The translations under genes and the position numbers were made by a program. Of a stretch of DNA of 64,000 nt, positions 36,634 to 46,070 are shown one piece after another. The DNA lies in NCBI RefSeq assembly GCF_938015485.1, contig NZ_CALLVU010000099.1, positions 62,001 through 126,000 on the forward strand, written 5' to 3'. How positions within the stretch are numbered: position 1 is the stretch's first letter; each line of letters starts with the position of its first letter. The stretch is from an uncultured Lachnoanaerobaculum sp. (GTDB taxonomy: Bacteria; Bacillota; Clostridia; Lachnospirales; Lachnospiraceae). The notes under the pieces are model-generated. The model was not told the origin of the DNA and did not search any database. It worked only from the letters and a program-made list of their open reading frames with translations.

Positions 36634-38271
36634 ATGATAAGTGCAAATGGAATAACCCTTAGATTAGGAAAGAAAGCCCTTTTTGAAGATGTTAATATAA
36701 AGTTTACACCGGGCAACTGTTACGGACTTATAGGTGCCAACGGTGCCGGAAAGTCTACATTCTTAAAGATACTTTCAGGACAGATAGAGCCTACCAACGG
36801 TGATGTGGTTATAACACCGGGAGAGAGACTTTCATTCTTAGAGCAGGATCATTTCAAGTATGATGCATATACGGTTTTAGATACCGTAATCATGGGAAAT
36901 GCAAGACTGTATGAGATAATGAAGGAAAAAGATGCAATATATGCAAAGCCTGACTTTACTGAAGAAGACGGTATAAAGGCGGCTGACCTTGAGGGTGAGT
37001 TTGCCAATATGAACGGCTGGGAGGCGGAGTCGGATGCGGCCGCACTTTTAAACGGACTTGGAGTGGATACCGAACATCACTATACATTGATGAGCGATAT
37101 GCCTTCAAACCTTAAGGTAAAGGTACTTCTTGCAAAGGCGCTCTTCGGTAATCCCGACATACTTTTGCTTGACGAGCCTACAAACCACCTTGATTTGGAC
37201 GCTATTGCATGGCTTGAGGAGTTCCTTATCAACTTTGAGAACACTATCATTGTGGTATCTCATGACAGATATTTCCTCAATAAAGTCTGTACAATGATTG
37301 CCGATATCGACTACGGTAAAATACAGCTCTATGCCGGAAACTATGATTTCTGGTACGAGTCAAGCCAGCTTATGGTTCGCCAGATGAAGGAAGCCAACAG
37401 AAAGAAAGAAGAAAAGATTAAGGAGTTGCAGGAGTTCATTCAAAGATTCTCTGCAAATGCTTCAAAGTCAAAGCAGGCTACTTCAAGAAAGAGAGCTTTG
37501 GAAAAGATTGAGCTTGACGATATCAAGCCTTCATCAAGAAAGTATCCTTATATAGACTTCAGACCGAACAGAGAGATAGGAAATGAGGTGCTTACCGTTG
37601 AGAACCTTTCAAAGACTATTGACGGTGAGAAAATCCTTGACAATATAAGCTTTGTACTCAACAGAGAGGACAAGGTGGCACTTGTAGGACCTAACGAGAA
37701 GGCAAAGACCGTACTGTTTAAGATACTTGCCGGAGAAATGGAGCCTGACAGCGGAAGCTTTAAGTGGGGACTTACCACCACACAGAGCTATTTTCCTAAG
37801 GACAATACAAAGGACTTTTCAGGTGATGAAACAATAGTTGACTGGCTGACAGGATATTCGGAGAATAAGGATGCCACATATGTAAGAGGCTTCCTCGGCA
37901 GAATGCTCTTTGCAGGTGAAGACGGTGTAAAGAAGGTAAATGTGCTTTCAGGTGGTGAGAAGGTGCGTTGTATGCTCTCAAAGCTTATGATAAGCGGAGC
38001 AAATGTACTTATTCTTGATGAGCCTACCGACCACCTTGATATGGAGTCTATTACGGCACTCAACACCGGACTTGAGAAGTTCAAGGGTGTGCTTATATTC
38101 TCATCAAGAGACCATCAGGTAGTGCAGACTACAGCCAACAGAATTATGGAGATTATCAATGGAAGTCTTATAGATAAGATTACCACATATGATGAGTACC
38201 TTGACTCAGACGAGATGGCAAGAAAGAGATTCACATACACAGTTTCTGCAGATGAAGAGAGTGACGACTGA
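36634..38271 (+). CDS. ABC-F family ATPase
   Basis: A soluble ATPase with two nucleotide-binding domains and no membrane part, of the family that acts on ribosomes. The first Walker A is intact ([10 protein letters not shown]) and the second signature is intact (LSGGEKVRC), while the second Walker A reads GPNEKAKTV and the first signature region reads DMPSNLKVK. Both Walker B motifs are present ([23 protein letters not shown]). Thus one of the two composite ATP sites looks degenerate. A charged linker lies at about 245-290. The 545-residue length matches the YkpA/YbiT-like subgroup. Confidence 0.92.
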   Translation: MISANGITLRLGKKALFEDVNIKFTPGNCYGLIGANGAGKSTFLKILSGQIEPTNGDVVITPGERLSFLEQDHFKYDAYTVLDTVIMGNARLYEIMKEKDAIYAKPDFTEEDGIKAADLEGEFANMNGWEAESDAAALLNGLGVDTEHHYTLMSDMPSNLKVKVLLAKALFGNPDILLLDEPTNHLDLDAIAWLEEFLINFENTIIVVSHDRYFLNKVCTMIADIDYGKIQLYAGNYDFWYESSQLMVRQMKEANRKKEEKIKELQEFIQRFSANASKSKQATSRKRALEKIELDDIKPSSRKYPYIDFRPNREIGNEVLTVENLSKTIDGEKILDNISFVLNREDKVALVGPNEKAKTVLFKILAGEMEPDSGSFKWGLTTTQSYFPKDNTKDFSGDETIVDWLTGYSENKDATYVRGFLGRMLFAGEDGVKKVNVLSGGEKVRCMLSKLMISGANVLILDEPTDHLDMESITALNTGLEKFKGVLIFSSRDHQVVQTTANRIMEIINGSLIDKITTYDEYLDSDEMARKRFTYTVSADEESDD

Positions 38272-38272
38272 T

Positions 38273-39031
38273 ATGAAAAAGATGATTTCATGGAATGTCA
38301 ACGGTCTCAGAGCGGCTGTGACAAAGGGATTTTTGGATTTTTTCAGAGATATTGATGCGGATATTTTTTGTATACAGGAGTCAAAGCTCTCGGAAGGACA
38401 AATAGAGCTTGATCTTCCGGGATACTATGACTACTGGAACTATGCGCAAAAAAAAGGTTACTCAGGTGTGGCAATATTTACCAAGGATAAGCCTCTCAAT
38501 GTGACTTACGGTATCGGAATAGAGGAACATGACAATGAGGGCAGAGTGATTACGGCGGAGTATGAGGACTTTTATCTGATTACCTGTTATACTCCGAACT
38601 CTCAAAGAGGACTTACAAGGCTTGAGTACAGAATGACTTGGGAGGACGCTTTCCTTAAGTATATTTTGGAACTTGAAAAGAATAAGCCTGTAATATTCTG
38701 CGGTGATTTGAATGTGGCACATACGGAAATAGATCTTAAGAATCCGAAGACAAACAGAAAAAATGCCGGATTTACAGATGAGGAGAGGGCAAAGATGGAT
38801 GTTATTTTGTCCTCAGGTTTTGTAGACAGTTTCAGGGTGTTATATCCTGACAAGACGGATGCTTACTCATGGTGGTCCTATATGGGAGGAGCCAGAGCAA
38901 AAAATGTCGGTTGGCGTATTGACTATTTTATAGTATCTGCTAAATTAAAAGATAGAATAAAAGAAGCCAAGATTCACAGTGAAATCTTAGGCTCAGACCA
39001 TTGTCCGGTAGAACTGGATATAGAAATATAA
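38273..39031 (+). CDS. xth: Exodeoxyribonuclease III / AP endonuclease
   Basis: Repairs abasic sites and degrades duplex DNA from 3' ends. The 252-residue protein opens [16 protein letters not shown], with IFCIQESKL (catalytic Glu), [24 protein letters not shown] and the final [12 protein letters not shown] holding the catalytic Asp-His pair. ATG at 38273 lies two bases after the ABC-F stop; the longer frame upstream is inside that gene. Confidence 0.95.
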   Translation: MKKMISWNVNGLRAAVTKGFLDFFRDIDADIFCIQESKLSEGQIELDLPGYYDYWNYAQKKGYSGVAIFTKDKPLNVTYGIGIEEHDNEGRVITAEYEDFYLITCYTPNSQRGLTRLEYRMTWEDAFLKYILELEKNKPVIFCGDLNVAHTEIDLKNPKTNRKNAGFTDEERAKMDVILSSGFVDSFRVLYPDKTDAYSWWSYMGGARAKNVGWRIDYFIVSAKLKDRIKEAKIHSEILGSDHCPVELDIEI

Positions 39032-39055
39032 TATATATACTTAAAGGAGGTCGTT

Positions 39056-40858
39056 ATGGCAGTAAGAGTTGACAGAGATAAGAGTTTTTATTATCCGACA
39101 GGAATTACCGTCACGCCCTCTTTTTTTTGCATAAAGGTTATAAGAAAGTGTAAGAGACTTTATATAAACCTTTATGAGAGAAATATGGAAGAGGCGGTGG
39201 AAAAAATAGAGTTTCCGCCTGAATCACGAATAGGTGATGTTTGGTTTATGCAGGTGGATATGCGCCTGAAAAAGAACATCGAGTATGCGCTTGAAGACGA
39301 GAAAGGGCTGTTTGCGGATGAGTACGGCAAGAGCTTTTCAGGCAGAGACAGTTTCGGAAAAGTAAGTCTGATAGACAATCCGAGAAGAAGCCCTGTATAT
39401 ATAGCGGCTTTTGACTGGGGAAATGACCTTGAAAATGTGAAGGCTATAGAGGATAAGTCTTTAGATTCCTCATTTATATACAGACTTCACGCAAGGGGAT
39501 TTACAAAGTCGAATACTTCAAGGATAGTGGACAAGGGTACATTTAAAGGAATTCTTGAAAAGGTTGATTATCTGAAAGAAATCGGAGCGGATTTTATAGA
39601 TATAATGCCGGCCACAGAGTTTGACGAGTTTATAAGAAGCGCCGGAAGCTTTTTCTCACTGTTTGACAAGGAAAAGAAAGAGAAAAAAGAGAAGATAACT
39701 CTCAATTATTGGGGATATACAAACAGCCTTAATTTTGCGCCTAAGGCAAGCTATGCCACAAGAAGATACAGAAATCCTGTAAATGAGTACAAAGCTATGG
39801 TAAAAGCCATGCATGAAGCCGGAATAGGAGTTATACAGGAATTTTTCTTTGAGAGAAAAAGTATAAGCTATATTATAGATGTACTCAGGTTTTGGAAGCT
39901 TGAATATCATATAGACGGGTTCCATCTTGCAGGAGTCAACTACTGTGACGAGATTGTAAAGGATCCGTATCTTCTTGACTGCAAGTTTATATTTTCAAAT
40001 AAGATATATGATATCAGATCCGCCAATATTATCTCCATGGACTATGAATATATGAACAATATGAGAAAGTACCTAAAGGGTGATGAGGGCATGGTTCCTT
40101 TCGTCTCAAATGTTCTCGAAAATAAAAACGGTTATATGAATTTTATTGCGGATGTCAACGGATTTTCACTGGCAGATATATACAGGTATGACTATAAGCA
40201 CAATGAAGAAAACGGTGAGGACAATACGGACGGCTCAAATATGAACTTCTCATGGAACTGCGGTTTTGAGGGAGATACAAAGAAACTGCAGGTAATGAAT
40301 CTTAGAAAGAGAATGTATCTGAATGCAATCTTTCTTTTGATGATTTCAAGAGGTGCCATAGGAGTGTGCAGCGGCGATGAAGTTTTACAGTCAAAGGGCG
40401 GCAATAACAATACCTACTGTCAGGACAATGATACAAGCTATTTTAACTGGAAGCTTGTAAATAAGAACAATGATTTCTTACACTTTTTTAGAGAAATGCT
40501 TGACTTCAGAAGAAAGTATATTGTTTCAGATGATGATAAGAAAAAGATTTCCATACACGGAATGCAGGTTTGGAAACCTGACTTTGAGTACTACAACAGA
40601 CAGATGGGTATACTTATAGAAGGAAAACAGGATGTATATATTATCTTAAATATGCATTGGGACAGCCATGAGTTTTCACTCCCTACTATAAAGAGGGGAA
40701 GCGCCTGGAATGTGCTTATAAATACAGCCGATATAAATTTACCTTTTAAGAAAGAAGTCGTTAAGGTAAAAAATCAGAGAACCATATCTGTGGAAGGCAG
40801 AAGCTGTATGGTACTTATAGCTAAAGAGGATTCATCAAAAAAAATTGAAAAAATTTGA
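39056..40858 (+). CDS. GH13 (isoamylase/GlgX-like) protein lacking catalytic residues
   Basis: A 600-residue protein with an N-terminal beta domain and a GH13 barrel. Late motifs match glycogen-debranching enzymes closely: KHNEENGED, NFSWNCGFEGDT and GDEVLQSKGGNNNTYCQDND. Yet the nucleophile motif GFRFD reads GFHLA (residues 288-292), the acid/base region is FSNKIYD, and the HDG motif reads DVNG (366-369). All three catalytic positions therefore appear lost. It may be a carbohydrate-binding or regulatory pseudoenzyme of glycogen metabolism. No signal peptide. It follows xth by 24 bases with AAAGGAGG. Confidence 0.85.
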   Translation: MAVRVDRDKSFYYPTGITVTPSFFCIKVIRKCKRLYINLYERNMEEAVEKIEFPPESRIGDVWFMQVDMRLKKNIEYALEDEKGLFADEYGKSFSGRDSFGKVSLIDNPRRSPVYIAAFDWGNDLENVKAIEDKSLDSSFIYRLHARGFTKSNTSRIVDKGTFKGILEKVDYLKEIGADFIDIMPATEFDEFIRSAGSFFSLFDKEKKEKKEKITLNYWGYTNSLNFAPKASYATRRYRNPVNEYKAMVKAMHEAGIGVIQEFFFERKSISYIIDVLRFWKLEYHIDGFHLAGVNYCDEIVKDPYLLDCKFIFSNKIYDIRSANIISMDYEYMNNMRKYLKGDEGMVPFVSNVLENKNGYMNFIADVNGFSLADIYRYDYKHNEENGEDNTDGSNMNFSWNCGFEGDTKKLQVMNLRKRMYLNAIFLLMISRGAIGVCSGDEVLQSKGGNNNTYCQDNDTSYFNWKLVNKNNDFLHFFREMLDFRRKYIVSDDDKKKISIHGMQVWKPDFEYYNRQMGILIEGKQDVYIILNMHWDSHEFSLPTIKRGSAWNVLINTADINLPFKKEVVKVKNQRTISVEGRSCMVLIAKEDSSKKIEKI

Positions 40859-40866
40859 TTTTAGTA

Positions 40867-40895
40867 TTGACAAAACTGACTGTATAGAGTATCCT
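40867..40895 (+). promoter_or_regulatory. Promoter of tRNA-Gln
   Basis: TTGACA (40867-40872), 17-base spacer, TATCCT (40890-40895), 14 bases before the tRNA. Confidence 0.7.
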
Positions 40896-40909
40896 ATTAA
40901 AGTCAGTTT

Positions 40910-40981
40910 TGGGTTATCGCCAAATGGTAAGGCACTGGACTCTGACTCCAGCATTTCTAGGTTCGAATCCTAGTAGCCCAG
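40910..40981 (+). tRNA. tRNA-Gln (anticodon CUG)
   Basis: Cloverleaf: acceptor TGGGTTA/TAGCCCA, D arm GCC/GGC, anticodon arm CTGGA-CTCTGAC-TCCAG with CTG at positions 34-36, and T arm CTAGG-TTCGAAT-CCTAG, discriminator G. CCA is not encoded. Confidence 0.95.
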
Positions 40982-40986
40982 CTTTT

Positions 40987-41026
40987 AAAACTCCCATTCA
41001 AACAGAAGTTTGTGGGAGTTTTTTAG
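40987..41026 (+). terminator. Terminator of tRNA-Gln
   Basis: AAAACTCCCA pairs with TGGGAGTTTT and is followed by further T. Confidence 0.85.
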
Positions 41027-41048
41027 TATATATGAATGAGGAATTTTT

Positions 41049-41696
41049 ATGAAGGTGGCACTGGCAGGGACGGAAAACTTAACAAATTATATTGCGGCAT
41101 TAAAAGCAAACGATATTGAAGTTATAAATACACTTGATATGGCTGAGGCGCTAAAATGTGACGGATTACTTTTGCCGGGCGGCGGAGATATGGATCCGAA
41201 ATATTATGGTGAAGAGATGAACGGCTCAGAGGAGCCTGACAGAGAGCTTGATAAGGCGCAGTGGGATGTTTTGGATGCTTTTGTAAAGGAAAAAAAGCCT
41301 GTACTCGGTATTTGCAGAGGTATGCAGCTTATCAATGTGTACTTTGGTGGAAGCCTTTATCAGGACTTAAAGACAAAAGATACACATTCAAGAAAGAACG
41401 GGGTCGACAGTGTTCACAGTGTGAAAAGTATTGTAAAAGAAAATCTGTTTGAAAACCTGTACGGCAAGGAGTTTTTTGTAAACTCGGCACATCATCAGGG
41501 AGTAAAAAAAGTTGGTGAAGGTCTGATAGCCGTTTTGGAAGCAAATGACGGAGTTTGTGAAGCACTGCTTCATAAGGATTTGCCGATAGTGGCGACACAG
41601 TTTCATCCTGAAAGAATGTCATATGAGCAAAGAAGAGATGATACGGTTGTAGGTGAGGGCATTTTTGAATATTTCAAATCCCTCTTAAAAGGTTAG
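41049..41696 (+). CDS. Class I glutamine amidotransferase-like peptidase C26 protein
   Basis: A 215-residue gamma-glutamyl hydrolase-type protein, related to PuuD (gamma-glutamyl-GABA hydrolase). [17 protein letters not shown] leads to [21 protein letters not shown], with the nucleophile Cys, and [10 protein letters not shown] supplies His and Glu of the triad. The substrate is probably a gamma-glutamyl compound; which one cannot be read. It follows the tRNA terminator and is close to an acyl-ACP thioesterase gene. Confidence 0.9.
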   Translation: MKVALAGTENLTNYIAALKANDIEVINTLDMAEALKCDGLLLPGGGDMDPKYYGEEMNGSEEPDRELDKAQWDVLDAFVKEKKPVLGICRGMQLINVYFGGSLYQDLKTKDTHSRKNGVDSVHSVKSIVKENLFENLYGKEFFVNSAHHQGVKKVGEGLIAVLEANDGVCEALLHKDLPIVATQFHPERMSYEQRRDDTVVGEGIFEYFKSLLKG

Positions 41697-41708
41697 GTTA
41701 GGTAGATA

Positions 41709-42419
41709 ATGTATTCATTTAATGAAAGAATCAGATACAGTGAGTTGGGGGAAGACGGAGAGCTGTCATTACTTGGGCTTTTGAATTTGTTCCAAGACTG
41801 TTCAACATTTCAATCTGAAGATTTGGGACTTGGAATAGAGTACTTGCAGGGTAAGAGAGAAGCCTGGTGGGTCAATTCGTGGCAGATAGATATAAGCCGA
41901 TTACCGGTTTTAGGACAAAGAGTGGAAGTAGGCACATTTGCATATGCTTTTAAGAGCTTCTACGGCTTTAGAAATTTCTTTCTGAAGGATGAAAACGGTG
42001 AGTTTTTGGTTAAGGCGGACTCCATATGGTTTCATTACGATTTGGACAATAAAAGGCCTACAAAGCCTACAGATGAGGCGCTTGGTAAGTATTTGGCAGG
42101 TAATGATAAACATATGGAAATGACAAAAATTGTCAGAAAATTTGACATTCCAAGTGATTATGAGCTTGGTGACGAAATCATTGTCACTAAGAACGACCTT
42201 GATACAAATCATCATATGAATAATGCAATATATGTAAGTAAGGCAAGAAACCTTATCGACGAGGATTTTAAAGTAAAAAAAATAGGTGTACAATATAAGA
42301 AAGCGGCCGTATTACATGATATAATATTGCCGAGGATTACAAAGAATGAAAATTCTTATATTATAAATTTGGCGGATAAAGACGGTGATACATATGCTGT
42401 TGTTAAGTTTGATTATTAA
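41709..42419 (+). CDS. Acyl-ACP thioesterase
   Basis: Releases fatty acids from acyl carrier protein. The 236-residue protein is a double hot-dog: the first domain has the substrate helix LLNLFQDCSTFQSEDLGLG and WWVNSWQIDISRLP, and the second has the catalytic region NDLDTNHHMNNAIYV. It matches bacterial FatA/FatB-like thioesterases (Pfam Acyl-ACP_TE). It is 12 bases after the amidotransferase gene and 9 before cvfB. Confidence 0.92.
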   Translation: MYSFNERIRYSELGEDGELSLLGLLNLFQDCSTFQSEDLGLGIEYLQGKREAWWVNSWQIDISRLPVLGQRVEVGTFAYAFKSFYGFRNFFLKDENGEFLVKADSIWFHYDLDNKRPTKPTDEALGKYLAGNDKHMEMTKIVRKFDIPSDYELGDEIIVTKNDLDTNHHMNNAIYVSKARNLIDEDFKVKKIGVQYKKAAVLHDIILPRITKNENSYIINLADKDGDTYAVVKFDY

Positions 42420-42428
42420 GGGGGAGTT

Positions 42429-43250
42429 ATGGAATTAGGAAAGATACAAAGTCTTAAGGTGGACAGAAAAAAGAATTTCGGTGTATATCTTACAGACGGA
42501 AACGGTGAAGATGTACTGCTTCCTATGAAGGAAGTTCCTAAAGACTGTGAAGTCGGAAGTGAGATTGAGGTATTTATATACCGTGACAGCAAGGACAGAC
42601 TTATTGCAACCACAAGAAAGCCTAAGCTTTCGGTAGGTGAGATTGGCAGACTTTTTGTAAAGTCTACTACAGGAATCGGTGCATTTTTGGACATCGGACT
42701 TGAAAGAGATGTGCTTTTGCCTTTTAAGGAGACGCTAGGTAAGGTAAAAGAGGGAGATGAGGTACTTGTATATCTGTATGAGGACAAGAGTCACAGACTT
42801 GCAGCCAGTGCAAAGGTATATTCCCGTCTGTCGACAAACAGCCCTTACAAAAAAGATGATGAAGTGGTCGGTACCGTATTTGAAATCAAAAAGATGGGTA
42901 TCTTTGTCGCTGTAGATGACAAGTACAACGGCATGATTCCTCCAAACGAGAACTTTGAAAACGTAAAGCCGGGAGACAGACTTGACCTTAGAGTAATCAG
43001 AGTGAGAGAGGACGGTAAGCTTGATTTAAGCCCGAGAAAAAAAGCATATGTGCAACTTTTAAAGGATGCGGATATTCTATACGGTATAATGGAAAGAAGA
43101 GGCGGAAGCTTAGGCTTTGATGAGAGCGTTTCTCCTGACAGAATAAAGGCTGAGCTTGAACTTAGTAAGAATGCCTTTAAGAGGGCTGTCGGTCATCTCT
43201 TAAAAGAGGGTAAGATAGAGATAGTTGACGGAGATATCAAAATAAAGTGA
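42429..43250 (+). CDS. cvfB: CvfB-like S1 RNA-binding protein
   Basis: A 273-residue protein with three S1-type beta barrels (about 1-60, 65-130, 140-205; e.g. GRLFVKSTTGIGAFLDIGLERDVLLPFKE and GTVFEIKKMGIFVAVDDKYNGMIPPNE) followed by a C-terminal winged helix (LSKNAFKRAVGHLLKEGKIEI). This architecture is that of CvfB/YitL, an RNA-binding regulator of virulence and RNA turnover in Gram-positives. It starts after AAGGGGGAG and ends before a terminator. Confidence 0.9.
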   Translation: MELGKIQSLKVDRKKNFGVYLTDGNGEDVLLPMKEVPKDCEVGSEIEVFIYRDSKDRLIATTRKPKLSVGEIGRLFVKSTTGIGAFLDIGLERDVLLPFKETLGKVKEGDEVLVYLYEDKSHRLAASAKVYSRLSTNSPYKKDDEVVGTVFEIKKMGIFVAVDDKYNGMIPPNENFENVKPGDRLDLRVIRVREDGKLDLSPRKKAYVQLLKDADILYGIMERRGGSLGFDESVSPDRIKAELELSKNAFKRAVGHLLKEGKIEIVDGDIKIK

Positions 43251-43259
43251 TGAAATATG

Positions 43260-43288
43260 GACTGCAGGTTTTCTGCGGTCTTTTTTTG
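43260..43288 (+). terminator. Terminator after cvfB
   Basis: GACTGCAG pairs with CTGCGGTC around a 5-base loop, then seven T. It lies 13 bases ahead of the next start. Confidence 0.8.
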
Positions 43289-43299
43289 AAAGGAGATAT

Positions 43300-44292
43300 A
43301 TGGCTTTAGTTGACAATGTTATAAGCAAGGCAAGAGAATATATCGGTGTGAGTGAGAATCCGCCTGAGAGCAATAATGTAGTGTTCAATACCGACTATTA
43401 CGGCAGAGAGGTTTTTGACAACGGCAGTATTACTTATCCATGGTGTGTGGTATTTTTATGGGATATTTTCAGAATGTGCGGTGCACAGAGTGTATTTTGT
43501 GACGGTATGAAGACCGCATCAACCGAAGCCGTACTTACCCACTATAAAAATAAGGGAATGTTGTTTTCTACAGGAAAAAGAGGCGATATCGTACTTATTA
43601 TAACCGATGCGGCAGGAAGAGGCAGAAATGTAAACCATGCCGGATTGGTAATATCCGTAAATGGTGACGGAACTTATGAAACCATAGAAGGAAATACCGG
43701 CAGCGGCAATATTGCAAACGGCGGCATGGTGATGAACAGAACCAGAAGTTTAGTAGGCAGAGGCTATAAGATAGTTGGATTTGCAAGACCGAGCTATGAA
43801 AAGGCAAGCACAGTTAATGCACCTAATGAGATACCTATAAGTGCGAGGCTTACCATAGTCGGCAGCGGAATAAGAGTAAGAATGGCTCCTAATACATCGG
43901 CAGCCGTTGTAAAAAATCTTGAAGAGGGTGCCGTTGTAAAGGCTACGGGTAGAATCGCAAGCAGGCACAACCCTTGGTTTCATATAGACGGAGGGTATAT
44001 AAGCGGAAACTTTGTAAGCGGATGGATAAAAGATTACAATGACAACAAAAGATGGTGGTATGTGGAAAAAGATTATAAATATGCCAAGTCACAGTGGAAG
44101 AATATAGCCGGTAAGGACTATTGCTTCGGCAAGGACTCGTATTTGTTTGTAAACTGCTATATAAAGTCGGCCGTAAACGGAACTTACTATTGGGTGGATG
44201 ATGACGGAGTGTACCAAAAGAGGTATGACACAACAAGCCCAAGCAGGAAGTATAGAATAGTGGAAGATTATAAGAATGAAAATGCATTATAA
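43300..44292 (+). CDS. CHAP-domain, SH3b and wall-binding lysin-like protein
   Basis: A 330-residue modular protein. Residues about 5-165 form a CHAP amidase/peptidase domain with the likely Cys49 (TYPWCVVF) and His113 (NVNHAGLVI); 180-245 is an SH3-like domain (RLTIVGSGIRVRMAPN); 245-320 is rich in tryptophan and tyrosine like choline-type wall-binding segments. No signal peptide is visible (MALVDNVISKAREYIG), as in phage endolysins that need a holin. No other phage gene is nearby. It starts after GAAAGGAGATAT directly behind the cvfB terminator. Confidence 0.82.
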   Translation: MALVDNVISKAREYIGVSENPPESNNVVFNTDYYGREVFDNGSITYPWCVVFLWDIFRMCGAQSVFCDGMKTASTEAVLTHYKNKGMLFSTGKRGDIVLIITDAAGRGRNVNHAGLVISVNGDGTYETIEGNTGSGNIANGGMVMNRTRSLVGRGYKIVGFARPSYEKASTVNAPNEIPISARLTIVGSGIRVRMAPNTSAAVVKNLEEGAVVKATGRIASRHNPWFHIDGGYISGNFVSGWIKDYNDNKRWWYVEKDYKYAKSQWKNIAGKDYCFGKDSYLFVNCYIKSAVNGTYYWVDDDGVYQKRYDTTSPSRKYRIVEDYKNENAL

Positions 44293-44318
44293 AAAGGGGC
44301 CTAAGCCCCTCTTTTTTA
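44291..44318. terminator. Bidirectional terminator
   Basis: AGGGGC-CTAA-GCCCCT stem with T-run on the plus strand and a matching run on the minus strand, between two convergent genes. Confidence 0.8.
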
Positions 44319-44552
44319 TTCTCCCTGATACATAAACTTTATAAGTCTTTCAACATCTTCTTTATCATGTGCCACAAGGTCAAGTTCCTTTATATAGCCG
44401 TTTGAAAAGATATTTGCCATTGAAAGATACTGTGTAAGCTTACTCTTTAAGTTTATTCTGTCGCCTTCAGGTGAAACAAGCTCAACGGTGCCTTTGCACT
44501 CATCTACAACCTTAAAAAATGCCTCAACATCTTTGATATTCTGTATCTTCAT
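44316..44552 (-). CDS. Small conserved protein of unknown function
   Basis: A 78-residue protein beginning MKIQNIKDVEAFFKVVDECK and continuing with GDRINLKSKLTQYLSMANIF, a pattern I associate with short conserved Lachnospiraceae proteins that carry unreliable names. No catalytic motif is visible. The start at 44552 follows GGAGGTATAT; the longer frame upstream lacks a ribosome site. It converges on the CHAP gene and is divergent from trkA. Confidence 0.75.
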   Translation of the reverse strand: MKIQNIKDVEAFFKVVDECKGTVELVSPEGDRINLKSKLTQYLSMANIFSNGYIKELDLVAHDKEDVERLIKFMYQGE

Positions 44553-44711
44553 ATATACCTCCAAGTAAATAGTAATATCTTTTACAGTATAGCAAAATAG
44601 GTATCCGGAGTAAAGAAGACAATGCAAATATGGAAAATATAATGCGGTTGTGCTACAATAAGCAAATGCCGTTTATAGGCATAATTAAGTATTTCAGTAA
44701 TGGAGATAGAA

Positions 44712-46070
44712 ATGCAGATAATAATTGTAGGTTGCGGCAAGGTCGGTTCGACTATTGCCGAACAACTTAGTGTGGAAGGACATGATATAACAATAGTTGA
44801 TACGGATGAATCGGTTGTACAGGCTCTGGCTACCAGACTTGATATAATGGGTGTGACGGGAAACGGTGCAACACATTCTATTTTGGCGGAAGCAGGTGTG
44901 GAAGAGGCTGACCTTTTGATTGCGGTTACAGAGTCTGACGAGCTGAATTTGCTCTGCTGTATGGTAGGAAAGAAGGCGGGCGCGGAACACACAATAGCAA
45001 GAGTCAGAAATCCTGAATACAGTCAGGATATCGGATTTATGAAAAAAGAGCTCGGTCTTGCAATGACTATAAATCCTGAGTATGCCGCATCTACAGAGAT
45101 GGCAAGACTTTTAAGATTTCCGTCTGCAATAGAGATAGATACATTCGGAAGAGGCAGAGTGGAGCTTTTGGAGTATAAGATAGAAGACGACAATATATTG
45201 GCGGACAAAAGTCTTATTGATGTAGGTAAGAATATAAAGTCCGATATACTGATATGTGCAGTTGAAAGAGGAGAAGATGTTATTATACCGAACGGCAGCT
45301 TCGTACTTAAAAGCGGCGATATTATCAGCGTTGTAGCATCTACAGAGAATGCAAGAGATTTCTTCAAAAAGGTCGGTTGCGGCAGCAATGAAGTAAAGGA
45401 TACCATGATAGTAGGCGGCGGAACCATTGCTTATTATCTGGCAAATCAGCTCATACCTCTTGGTATAAAGGTAAAGATAATAGAAAAATCCTATGAGAGA
45501 TGTGAAGAACTTTCCGCAATGTTGCCGAATGCGGTAATCATACACGGAGATGCGGCAGATAAGGATGTACTGCTTGAAGAAGGCATTGAGAACTGTTCTT
45601 CATTCGTTTCACTTACAGGTATAGATGAGGAGAATGCGTTCCTGTCACTGTATGCAAAGAGTGTTTCAAATGCGAAGATAGTTACCAAGATAAATCGCAT
45701 CTCATTTGATGATATTATAGAGAAGTTCGACCTTGGAAGTATGATTTATCCTAAGCATATCACTGCGGAGTACATCGTAAGATATGTCAGAGGCTTGCAA
45801 AACAGTGTAGGAAGCAATAATGTGGAGGCGCTGTATAAGATAATACACGGTGAGGCTGAAGCGCTTGAGTTTTATATCAAAGAAGATTCAAGTATGACGG
45901 ATAAAACTCTTGAGGCAATGCCGATAAGAGACGGAGTGCTGGTTGCAGGTATTATCAGAAACGGTAAGGTAATGATACCGAACGGTAAGTCTACATTTCA
46001 AAAGAACGATTCGGTTATCGTAATAACAAAGATTACAGGTATGCAGAATTTAGAGGATATATTAAAGTAA
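44712..46070 (+). CDS. trkA: Potassium uptake regulator TrkA
   Basis: Cytoplasmic NAD-binding gating subunit of a Trk/Ktr potassium transporter. The 452-residue protein has two tandem RCK units, each with a Rossmann glycine motif: IIVGCGKVGSTIAEQL at residue 3 and IVGGGTIAYYLANQL near 235, followed by TrkA_C domains. This doubled form is TrkA rather than the single-unit KtrA. ATG at 44712 has GGAG five bases upstream; the ATG at 44700 lies before it. Its stop overlaps the trkH start. Confidence 0.94.
   Translation: MQIIIVGCGKVGSTIAEQLSVEGHDITIVDTDESVVQALATRLDIMGVTGNGATHSILAEAGVEEADLLIAVTESDELNLLCCMVGKKAGAEHTIARVRNPEYSQDIGFMKKELGLAMTINPEYAASTEMARLLRFPSAIEIDTFGRGRVELLEYKIEDDNILADKSLIDVGKNIKSDILICAVERGEDVIIPNGSFVLKSGDIISVVASTENARDFFKKVGCGSNEVKDTMIVGGGTIAYYLANQLIPLGIKVKIIEKSYERCEELSAMLPNAVIIHGDAADKDVLLEEGIENCSSFVSLTGIDEENAFLSLYAKSVSNAKIVTKINRISFDDIIEKFDLGSMIYPKHITAEYIVRYVRGLQNSVGSNNVEALYKIIHGEAEALEFYIKEDSSMTDKTLEAMPIRDGVLVAGIIRNGKVMIPNGKSTFQKNDSVIVITKITGMQNLEDILK

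Noticed and set aside
36486..38084. Minus-strand frames opposite the ABC-F gene
   Set aside because: They are shadows of the real gene with improbable composition and no start signals.
43300..44292. Prophage remnant around the CHAP lysin-like gene
   Set aside because: Neighbours are ordinary chromosomal genes with no phage structural, integrase or att-like features.
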